A stretch of DNA of 64,000 nucleotides, from contig CAIIXF020000009.1 of the NCBI GenBank assembly GCA_903813345.2, positions 33,640,740 through 33,704,739 on the forward strand. Direction: 5' to 3'. Both the position numbers and the translations under genes were made by a program. Shown piece after piece: positions 11,801 to 23,800 of the stretch. Source of the stretch: Owenia fusiformis (lineage: Eukaryota; Annelida; Polychaeta; Sabellida; Oweniidae). Under the pieces are notes generated by a model that did no database searches, was not told the DNA's origin, and saw only the letters and a list, made by a program, of their open reading frames with translations. Numbering within the stretch: the stretch's first letter is position 1; every line of letters begins with the position of its first letter.

Positions 11801-14800
11801 CTTCTTTCCATCCATTTCAAGGGTTTCAGGTTTTTAGACTATCCTTGTTCCAGTTCCACAAGTCTCTCTAGTGCTGTTTTAAAGGTGCAACAATTAGTGC
11901 AAAGGGGCCATTCAACGATCATGGACCAGTGTCAAAATATATTCAAGTTTTGATATTTCATCAAGACTAACATATATGTTTATTTTTTTCCAAAGAAACC
12001 CCCTGGATGAACATTATTTCAGCTGATTCCTCTTGAAATGTTTTGGATCTTAAAAACCTATAAGTGGGACTCCCTTTATAGAAGCTTTGAACTGAATTTA
12101 CACTTCTTAATGCTGAAATTGATAGTTTATCCATACATTTTAAGAAAATAGGTATGTCAAAGCCAAATATTGCCCTTATAGCTCAGAAAAAGTAAAAAAT
12201 TGAATCTTCTACAGACCTTGTTGCCCCTTTAAGCTAGTGTCCTTGTAAACATCCCAGCTGACATCAAGGCAATGAACTATTTGTAGACTTTTACGTGGGT
12301 AATATCATATTTGCATAATCACCAAATTTTCTTTATATTTCACTGTTAGCATGTTTAACTATACATGCCCTGTCTATTATTTTGGCATCTACTATGTAGC
12401 TTAGTCATTCAACTTTGATGTTAATGAGCATAGATACAAACAGCACAAAACTGGAACAGTGAGGAAAGTATATCCTACTAATTTTCTTCTGTGGAATTGG
12501 CAAGATTTCCTAAGATAGTTGGAACAAGAGGGAGCTGTTTTCCTTCCAGGCATCAAAACTGAAATCCTGGAGGAAGATGGCAAGAAGATAGTGACCTCAC
12601 AATGAGGTAATGCAATATCTTAGCCAGATAGTGAAGTATCTGCCATCACCATTCGCTCATATGAAGAAGCATGCCAAAGACTGCTTCTGTCATGACCTAA
12701 TAAGAATCATAGTCAATACAGTTGATTTTGATGTGGTTTAAACTGGCAGTAACTTGTGCTGAAAATGTCAATTTGGATTGCATATGGCCTATGGTGAGGG
12801 GAAATTCCTCCAGTATGTACGACCTGCCTTAGATATTTCAAGGCCACTTGGCAATGAACGAAGTTTAGCCCTTACCATTTTTCATACAATCGCCAGATGC
12901 ATTCTGCTACTACTCTTAGTCAACTGATTTGCAGGAATAGAAGGTGTACCCAGAGGTTACGCAAGTGTTCTTAAGCTTTAAATCTTTTTTGATACCCTAA
13001 AATTAGAAGACTAGAGTCCTTATTCATTCTGATGCATTCTTACCCACAGTTTCTATCACCACATGAATGTGGCTGGACTACTCCCACTGCTGATACTGAG
13101 GCCACAACATAAAATGTAGGTCATGGGGTAGATACCTGTGTCAAGAGAACAGATGCAAATGTTTGAAAGCAGATCTGATTTGCTCTGAGCTATGTAGCTG
13201 TAGGAGAGACTGTCAGAATCCATAAATTGTGACTCCTTTGATTAGGTTTTATAGATTTGGATTATATACTCAAATGATAATATACAGAATCTTAACAATG
13301 CTACTACTCGTGTGAGTATGAACTGGACTTATCAAACATTTTCATATCTTAGAAAATGTTCTATAAAACTAGATAGTATTGCCATTGGTACTAAAATGGG
13401 CTCTATCAGCGCAGAGCCCATGGTACTAAAAAGGAATAAATGGCTGTTGAGGTTCATTTTTTTATAATTGTTAATCATTATTGTATATCTCAGTAGCAAT
13501 AACATGACAAAACTAGACTATATTCACTATTTCGAGCTCATTTGAGTAGACAATATGATATATCTTTGTTTAAATTTTTAAGGTAAAATTGGGTCATTCC
13601 TGACCTATCATATTTTTATTATATCTTTTATTGACTCTTTAGATGTCATATCATGACATATTAGTCACTAAGGTAGAGCAGTTCTTCCCATTGTCGAGTT
13701 GAAGAACTGGTATCTTTATCCTGGCTAGAACCATAGACAATTCTAGCCAGCGCCAGCCTTTTATCGAGTTAGCAGCACTCTAGTAATCGCCGGTATAGGT
13801 CAGCAGTCATAGGTCAAAGACAAATCACAAGAAGTGCTGTGACCTGGGTTTGAACCCAAGACCTCTACTTTTCAGCTTTAAGCCAGACTTCCTGCTTTTC
13901 AGACCAATGCCTTAACCACTAGGCCAACCCGGCGACCACATAAACTACACTACCAATCTCAAACTGCATCAAACAGCATGGTTTCATAAAACAGTGCTGT
14001 AAAAACAGTACTGAACACAGCTGTTTTCTAAAACAGTACTGAGCTGTAAAAACAGTACTGTACTACGCTGTCCAAAACAGATGGTGTTAGAATAGCATTG
14101 TACATTGCTATATAGTGCAGTACTCTGACTGCACTGTTCAGCACTGTTTACAGCGCTGCAAGAAGATGTTGCGGATTGGGGGTGTAATATGAAAATGTCA
14201 TTTTCTTATAATTTCCAATCATTTTTTCACTCCTTGGGAATGATATGATAAAACAGGACTAAATATACCATCTTAAGCTCATTTGAGGTGACTATGTCTC
14301 ATATTTAGAAAATTATTAAGGTAAAATAAGGTTACCCCAGGGCCATCAAGAGCTTAAGTGAAAATTTTGATTTTTTAGATATATCCGATCATTTTCTACA
14401 TCTTATTGGAAGAAGTATGATAAAACAGAACTATATGCAACATCTTGAGCTAATTTGAGATGCATATATTACATATCTGGGAAATTATTAGGGTAAAATA
14501 TGGTTACCCCTGGCCCTTTAGAACCGAAAATGAAAATTTGATTTTTTTTTAATTTCCAATAATTTTCTTACATTTAATTAGGAATAATATGACAAAACAA
14601 TACTTAATGCAACATTTAGAATTCATATGAGACCCAAACATTGCGTATCTAAAAAATTATTAAGGTAAAATAAGGTCACCCCTAGGCTGCAAGGGCTTAA
14701 ATATCCATATTTCGATAATTTATTTCTCAAAAATTACATGAGCTACACAAGCCATATATCATATGAGTGATTAACACCTATATCTCTATTAGTATGAATT

Positions 14801-17800
14801 TTTTCAGGATGATCAGACATCACATTCTTGAAATACAGTACTTGATGTCCCATATTTGACCCTTTGAAAGATGAATTCACGCTAGATAATTGGGTTAAAA
14901 TGTATTTTCCTTCCTAAACACCACTTCTAAAATAGTTTTTTCTCAATTTCAAGGCTCAAAGCAATCACCAAATGAAGTCATTTAAAGAAATATACATTAC
15001 AACTATTTTTATTTATTTTATTATAATGTACCCCCTCCCCGCCTGATAGGGGTGGGGGTCAGAGGCTTACAATCCATGAAGACCACCCCGAATCACTTGC
15101 CCCGAAATCATTTTTCATTCAGATCATATGTTCATACAATTGTGCCAAGTTTGTTGCTTTCCTGAAAAAGTCGAACTACCAAAGGGACATCTGACTGCGC
15201 TATAAGAGTACATGTACATTTTGTATTATTTCAGATGAAGATGATGAATAATTACGCATCTATAGGAGTTGATGCTCTTGTTACTTTAAACTTTCACCGC
15301 CACAGAGAGAGCCGGCCATCTTTATTTGGAAGCCGTTTATTGAATAAGGTAAGAATACCATTCCTTTTCATATAGAAATAGATTTTTTTGTAAATATTGT
15401 AAGGTCTTGTTATTGCTCAGGAGGAAAAAGAGAAAAATACAGGGTGTCCCAAAAGTTCATGTACTCTGCCTGTCAAATGGTGTATATTGAAACTACAACC
15501 CTGTAATTTTCTCGATGCAATAATATAATAGATACCTTTAAATGTGATTAGTTGGGAGATCATCTCCTCATCCTTTCTTGGTATGAATATCTGATTTTTT
15601 GTGCATGTTGGGTATATTTTGAGACAAACAATTTTTATTATAGGTTATACTGCATATCATTCATCTTATGTCTCATTTAAAAGGATTTTACATTCAAGCA
15701 TTCCGCAATAGTAGAAGAGACTAGCAATAAAATAGAGCCTAGAGTAAAATACATTCTAAACAGAAAACACATGAATTTTACCATGTAGTATACCCATGAA
15801 ACAGAATCTCCATTTTTGTATTATTAGGAGGCCCCAACGGGGGGCCTCCTATAGATTTTATAGATATTATTTATTAGGAGGCCCCAACGGGGGGCCTCCT
15901 ATTAATTTTATAGATATTATTATTATTATTCTTTATTCTTCCTAAACCCTTTTCTCCTACTTCCAACTACCTTTCAACCATCTCCTACATGCACCTTCCA
16001 GGGACCTTGGCTGAACTTGGGGGAAAGAACTTTTTATCTAGGTCAAGGTCAAAGGTCAAAATCTAGGTCAAATCAAAGTTTTTTTTAAGTTTCTCAGATT
16101 TCGTCCTCATACTTTATTATTTCTTGCGATGAATTAAAATGTAACTAGATATAAGCATTCTCTACAAATTGCTCACTATATGTACGCGTTAATTTTTTAC
16201 CGTTTTTGAGATATTTGACGTCAAAAAACGGCAAAAATCGGTCATTTTTCAACTTGCTTCAAATGAACCAGAATTTTTTTTAAAAATCATCTACAAGATC
16301 TCAGGAACTCAAATATGTCCTTACTTTTGACCTCCGACCTTTGGTTGACCTTCGGTGACCTTCGAAAGGTAAAAAAAACTGATTTTTACAATTGATTTTC
16401 TGGATTCAAATTTAGGTATATTTGATCACAAAGGACCCACTGAGGTCTAAAAAAGTAAAATTTGCAAGGTCAAAGGTCAAGGTCATCAAACCAAATCACA
16501 AACTGTGTTTTCCAAGTTTCTAAGTTTTGGTGACTACAAATCAATATTTTTTCATGAAAGTCAGGATATATATTCCTCTATAGGTTTTACACATATTAGC
16601 AATTGACTATTTATTAAAATTGTGTACCAGTTTTGAGATATTAGAACTCAAAAACTGAAAAAAGGTCAAATTTCGAAACTTTGCAAGACTAAATTTCAAC
16701 TTGCTCTAAATTGACCAAACTTTTTTTTAAAAAGCATCTACAAGATCTCAGGAATCCAAATCTGACCTTACTTTTGACCTTTGACCTTTGGTTGACCTTC
16801 AGTGACCTTCGGAAGGTAAAAAAAAGTTGATTTTTCAAATTGACCAAACTTTTTTTTTAAAATCATCTACAAGTTGCCTGGTGTTAATATATGACCCTAG
16901 ATTTGAGATTTGACCTTTGGTTGACCTTGAAATTGCCAAAAACGCCTACAGGGCCTCCTTAAGATTGCTTGCAATCTTAAACCTCTAGTTATTATTCTTT
17001 ATTATTATTTATTCTTCTCTGCACTTTTTCTCCTACTTCTAACTAGATTTCAACTATCTACTATATGAACCTACTAGGGACCTAGGTTGAACTTACCGGG
17101 AAAGGAATTTTTATCTAGGTCAAGGTCAAAGGTCAAAATCTAGGTCAAATCAAAGTTTTTTCTAAGTTTCTCAGATTTCGTCCTCATACTTCATTATTTC
17201 TTGCGATGAATTAAAATGTAACTAGATATAAGCATTCCCTACAAATTACTCACTATATGTTCGCGTTAATTTTTTACCGTTTTTGAGATAATTGACGTCA
17301 AAAAACGGTAAAAATTTGTCATTTTTCAATTTGCTTCAAATTGACCAAATTTTTTTTTTAAAATCATCTACAAGTTCTCAGGAACTCAAATCTGACCTTA
17401 GTTTTGACCTTTGACCTTCAGTGACCTTCGAAAGGTCAAAAAAGTTGATTTTTCAAATTGATTTTCTGGATTCAAATTTAGGTACATTTGATCACAAAAG
17501 ACCCACTGAGGTCTAAAAAAGTAAAATTTGCAAGGTCAAAGGTCAAGGTCATCAAACTAAATCACAAACTGTGTTTTCTAAGTTTCTAAGTTTTGGTGAC
17601 TACAAATCAATATTTTTTCATGAAAGTCAGGATATATATTCCTCTATAGGTTCTACACATATTAGCAATTGACTATTTATTAAAATTGTGTACCAGTTTT
17701 GAGATATTAGAACTCAAAAACTGAAAAAAGGTCAAATTTCGAAACTTTTCAAGACTAAATTTCAACTTGCTTCAAATTGACCAAATTTTTTTTTTAAAAC

Positions 17801-20800
17801 TCATCTACAAGTTCTCAGGATTCCAAATCTGACCTTACTTTTGACCTTTGACCTTTGGTTGACCTTCAGTGACCTCCGAAAGGTCAAAAAAGTTGATTTT
17901 TCAAATTGATTTTCTGGATTCAAATTTAGGTACATTTGATCACAAAAGACCCACTGAGGTCTAAAAAAGTAAAATTTGCAAGGTCAAAGGTCAAGGTCAT
18001 CAAACTAAATCACAAACTGTGTTTTCTAAGTTTCTAAGTTTTGGTGACTACAAATCAATATTTTTTCATGAAAGTCAGGATATATATTCCTCTATAGGTT
18101 CTACACATATTAGCAATTGACTATTTATTAAAATTGTGTACCAGTTTTGAGATATTAGAACTCAAAAACTGAAAAAAGGTCAAATTTCGAAACTTTTCAA
18201 GACTAAATTTCAACTTGCTTCAAATTGACCAAATTTTTTTTAAAACTCATCTACAAGTTCTCAGGATTCCAAATCTGACCTTACTTTTGACCTTTGACCT
18301 TTGGTTGACCTTCAGTGACCTCCGAAAGGTCAAAAAAGTTGATTTTTCAACTCGATTTCTGGATTCAAATTTAGGTATATTTATTCACAAAAGACCCACT
18401 GAGGTCTAAAAAAGTAAAATTTGCAAGGTCAAAGGTCAAGGTCATCAAACGAAATCACAAACTGTGTTTTCTAAGTTTCTCAAAATTGGAGACTACAAAT
18501 CAATTTTTTTTACTGAAAGTCAGAATATATATTCCTCTAAAGGTTCTACACATATTAGCACTTGACTATTTATTAAAATTTTGCTCCAGTTTTGAGATAT
18601 TAGAACTCAAAAACTGAAAAAAAGGTCAAATTTCGAAATTTTTGAAGGTCAAATTTCAACTTGCTCCAAATTGACCAAATCTTATTTTTAAAAGCATCTA
18701 CAAGATCTCAGGAACTCAAATCTGACCTTAGTTTTGACCTATGAGCTTTAGTTGACCTTCAGTGACCTTCGAAAGGTCAAAAAAGTTGATTTTTCAAATT
18801 GATTTTCTGGATTCAAATTTAGGTTTATTCAATCAGAAAAGATATACTGAGGTCTAAAAAAGTAAAATTTTCAAAGTCAAAGGTCAAGGTCATCAGACAA
18901 GATCACAAACTGTGTTTTCTAAGTTTCTCAAAGTTTGTGACTACAAATCAATATTTTTGAATTAAAGTCAGGATATATATTCCTCTAAAGCTTTTACACA
19001 TAATAACAATTGATTATCTATTAAAATTCTGCACCAGTTTTGAGATATTGGACCTCAAAAACTGAAAAAGGTCTAATGTTGAAATTTTTCAAGGTCAAAT
19101 TTCACATTGCTTCAAATTGACCAAACTTTTTTTTTTAAAATCATCTACAAGATGCCTGGAGTTCATATATGACCTTGTTTTTAAGATTTGACCTTTGGCT
19201 GACCTTTAAATGTTCAAAAAAGCCTACGGGGCCTCCGTAAGATTGCTTGCAATCTTTATACGATTGCTTGCAATCTTATACATCTAGTGATACATTATTT
19301 TATTATGATGCATTATATCGTAGTATTGTATATCAGGTATTTATTTAAGTATTTCATCTCTCAATCATATAATGTATTTATAGTGTACATATACCATGAT
19401 TGCTGCATCAATCACAAAAAAAGAAAAATGCATTATTAAAGGTCATAGCAAAATGAAGTGTTTACATTTTTGGTCCACATTTAGCAATTTTTGCTCTCAG
19501 TATACTTTTCTGGATTGTTTTTTTTTAATATAGCATTAGGCATTCTTTGTTTTGATTATGCACAAATCTCCGTATTTCACTGATTAATCTAATATGAGGC
19601 ATGATAAGTAAAAGCATTGTTAGATTATAATGATTCCTTTTTTTGTTGTGTTTACATTACATTATCCATGTTTGTTTTTTAACAACTATAGTAACATCTT
19701 CAAATTGTCACGTTGCTGGTACGGTAGTATTTGAAACTATGTATATAAAGTCACAATGTACATTTTCATTTTACTCAAAAATAGCTAGGAAAATATATAC
19801 AGGGTGGTAAATGGGACACTTTGATTTCAAAAATAGATATTGATTTTTTCATGAAAATGTGACATATTATATATTGTTTATGTAAATAAAGTTGACAAAA
19901 ACTTGGTTTTTGCAAGTTTTGAGAAACCTGCTTTGAAACGAATATGACATCATTTATATTATGGATGCTGGTTGACAGACATTATTATAAATTTGAACTT
20001 ATGATATACCAAATTGAAGATAAGTAAATTCCCTGTACACTGGTATATAAAATGACATGTTTTCATCAAGAAAATCAATATCTATTTTTGAAATCCGAGT
20101 GTCCCATTTTTTGGACCACCCTGTATACATGTATATCCGTATAGGGTTGTTTACTTTTAGACATTCTCTTTGAGTTGCATATTAGTGTAAGACATTCAAT
20201 GAAAAACAAATACGGTACATGTAGAATGTACCCATGGTTTTTATCAACTCCACCAGGCTTCTTTGCAAAGCATCAACAAAATGGCCTTTATATTTGAATT
20301 GAATGTTATATGAGATTTATCTCACAAATTGACTGTATTTTGTGATCACAGTTAAAATCATTCCAATTTAGAGACCATTTTGCATGAAGATCCATACAAT
20401 TCTCATTTCCAGAAGCCTCATCAGGTTGCCCTGGATGCCACTTTGTAAACTCCATTGGTTTTGTCTCAAAGCATGGTCCTCCACTCCATTGCCATTCTCC
20501 TGTCAAATCATTACCACCTATTTGTGAGAAAATCAAAATACATGTACAAGCAAATGCCTTCAAAGTTAATCAGAGAAATGCAGGTGAAATGATTTTTCTT
20601 AGATATCAAAGGATTAGGATATCCATGTGTAGATTTGATTCTGATCAAGACTGCATGTGATTTGTAAGGCACATGCATAACTATTTCTGCATGAATATAT
20701 CTTCTTGTGAAAGGATTGGTATCGATATGGAGATCTGAATTCAACAATGTTTTTCTCTTAAACCAATCATTGAAAACATTCTGTAAAAGAACATGGTATT

Positions 20801-23800
20801 TTATGTAATGTTGACTGATTGACAATAAATTAATGCAAAAAATATTTAGAAATCTTTTATATAACTGTTTTTGTTAACACTTTTTGTTTTTTTAGTGCAA
20901 TTGTTTTTGCTCCTTTCTACCAATTCTTGAGAATGAACTAAAATGTCTTTCCGAACCTTGTTGGAACAAAATAGCATATACAACATGTTTTTAGACCTCT
21001 CAATATTATAGTTATACAAAGGAATTTTTGATTGATTTTAAAAAAGTATTCAAAAAATTAAAACAAAATCCCCCCAAAATAGATAAAAATCAAGAAAAAC
21101 CTTTTATTTCATTAACAAGATACTTTTTTTAAATCAACCAAAATTTCCTTTGTACAATTACAATATTGAGAGACCTAAACATGTTGTGTTTATGTCGTTT
21201 TGTTCCAATGAGGTTCGGAAAGATGTTTCATTTCACTCTAGAAACATGATACCAAGAACAAAACAAGTGTTTGATGTGTTTTTTAAACAATATAGATGTA
21301 AGTATGTATATCTATTTCAAATTATATTGTTACCATTCAAAAGATGGCCATTAAATTGACAATTTGTAAGATTTTCAGAAATATTTGGTGACCGGTTTAA
21401 GAGAAAAGTGTGTTCAAAAAGTTCGCCATATCGATACCCATTCTTTGCTAAACATCTTTACATAAACATAAACAATAAAGATGATATAGTACACAAAAAT
21501 ATTCTCAGCTTTTTAAAAGAGAGTTTAAAATTTTTAATTGATGATATGCTTCTGAGATTATATTTACCTGTCCAAAAATACAGTCCACTTTTGCCATCAG
21601 AATGAAGCTTTCCAACAATGTAGGTATGTTCGGCCTCTGTCTCTATGGCAACAAGATGTGCATTATGTGTTGAACAATAGTAACTGGCGTCAGACCACGT
21701 TGCTGCTGCATTTGGCATGGTTACAAACAAATAACAAGAGTCCAGGTGCCTTGTGAAGTATGTTGGACAACTGCTTTGACATTGAACTGACTTTTTCAAT
21801 GTTTCGATGTCAGATTTTATGCTTTTGATGTCTTTACAACAGTTCTTTGCACTCATACTCAGATGTAGCAGAGTTAGCATTACTGCCATTTGGATTAACA
21901 TGGATTCAATCTTTCTTTGCATCTGCAATAATAAATTTGTTTAGACATATCTCTGCTGATTCCATCATTTGGCTTAGAAATGGCTACACTGTCAGTATGT
22001 AAGCATAAGGGCCAAAGGACCTAAAAGTATTATAAAACATATTAAACAAAAAGCCCATGAGAGAGTAGCAGTATTATAGTGATGGCATGTTCAATATGCA
22101 CAGGTTTTACTGTATTTACAGACAAATTTTTTTACTCCAAAAATGTTTCAGCGACTCACTTTAGACTGATTTGCATCAAATATTGGGACCACAAAAATAT
22201 CATCAGGACTCCAATTTTAAAAATGTCCCAGGTACTCCAACAAATATTTTTATGTCTCTTTTATCTTACCTGAGTTATTCAGTGGCAAATCAGTATCTAA
22301 TTGCTATTTTTTAGAGTTACCTTTAAAGCATCAACTTCCAATCGTTTGCTTTAGTCAGTAGTACCAAGAACAGCACGATAATACATGTAGGATGTCGCAA
22401 AACATGAGATGATAAAATGTTAAGAATGGGTGTGTCAAAACATTAGCCACTATTATATTTTGGATATGTTACCAGATTTTCTTTATATGAAAGTTTAACT
22501 GCATACCAGTATGATTTTCATGTTCAAGCTCACTTTGAATTCTTTTAATTATTGCATTGACACGATACCATTTTAACTGATTTAAATCAGTTAATGCATT
22601 TTGGAAATATATGTCAAAGAATATGGTGTACTAGGTGGTTTCAAAATGGCTTCATTTCCACTGCTGACTATTATATGTGACTGTTAAAAAGCCATCTTCA
22701 AATGATGACAATATTTTGTGTACCTCTGTAGAGAGTATCTGTTCTAGGGTCAAAGAGCCCAATGAACATTTTGAAAAGAATTCTAAGAATTGTTTACATC
22801 TAAAACTTAGTAGACCGAATTATAACTCACAATTCATCTTTTATGATTTTTATACACAAAATAAGTTACATCCAAAGAAAACTGCAGTACAATTGTGAGG
22901 TGTTCAGTCATGCTCCAACAGACACATTAATAATCTGCAAAAGGCTAATGAGCCCATTTAAAGCAGATTTATATAAATTATCCTATATGAGGTTCAAGAT
23001 ATTGGGATTATCCCAAAACCAATATAACATATCTGCCTGAGAGCCATGGCTCCAAAGGGTGGATATATTATATTGGCCAAGGGATGATCCCAATATCCTG
23101 AACCAACTATAGGATGATCTGTTTATCCCATACCAATCTTGCTCATCTTCTTCACATAGTTCAATTGGCCCGAGTTCAGAAAAATGCATCAACAGTCAAA
23201 TGGCAATTATGACTTAGCGGGCAGATATAATATATCTGCCCACTCAGGCCGAGATGTAAAGCTATATCTGCCCACATTATGAAAATATAAATTTTTACAA
23301 ACCTGCTTTATGTACCTGGAACACATCCAAGTATGGGATAAATAGTTTAACACTGATAGAATTTGAATAGAATAGAATTTAAACCTTAGCATTTAAAAAT
23401 TAGATTTATGGTTTGGTTTCAAGTTATTATCCCATCGAACGAAGTTCGGAGGGATATAGGGAACGCCTCCGTCCCTCCGTCCGTCCGTCCGTACGTACGT
23501 CCGTCCGTCAGTCCGTACGTACGTACGTCCGTCTGTCCGTCCGTCCGGGCAATAACTCAAATACCGTTGGCCCGATTTTGTTCATATTTTGTACACATAT
23601 ACCCTATGGGGGTAGAAGTTCTGCTCGAAAGCCGATTTTCAAAATGGCCGCTCATTTCAAAATGGCGGCCATTTTAGTGCCGATTTTACAGTAATTTAGG
23701 TGCAATAAGTAAAACTGTAATAGCAATATGTTTTAAATGTAAAAAATTATAAAGGACATTAATAATGCTACAAATGTAGATATTAAAGAAGCACATGGCA

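Larger units (their letters stand above)
9993..15202. mobile_element. 5.2 kb foldback-type element with ~1 kb inverted arms
   Basis: The outer ends TAGCGCAGTCAGATGTCC and GGACATCTGACTGCGCTA are perfectly complementary and flanked by TAA (9990-9992, 15203-15205). The first ~230 bases of each arm match closely (AGTTCGACTTTTTCAGGAAA, the CCCTATCAGGCGGGG block). Further in, each arm holds about four tandem ~175 bp units. Between the arms are a decayed ORF (12420-13205), a SINE (13676-13938) and an ACAGTACTG-rich patch. A 3-bp TWA-type duplication suggests PIF/Harbinger; long arms with internal tandem units recall Foldback/Galileo elements. Family assignment is open. Confidence 0.8.

Noticed and set aside
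11705-11953. 82-codon frame inside the foldback element as its transposase
   Set aside because: No known motif, and it does not match the motif series found at 12420-13205; it is probably chance or a badly decayed part.
13840-13938. A functional tRNA gene on the minus strand
   Set aside because: The A and B boxes are present, but the head is too long between them and does not fold into a normal cloverleaf; the long hairpin-bearing tail points to a SINE.
23408-23694. Two overlapping Pro/Ser/Arg/Val-rich reading frames
   Set aside because: They are translations of the CCGT/ACGT run and repeat unit in two frames, with no gene structure.
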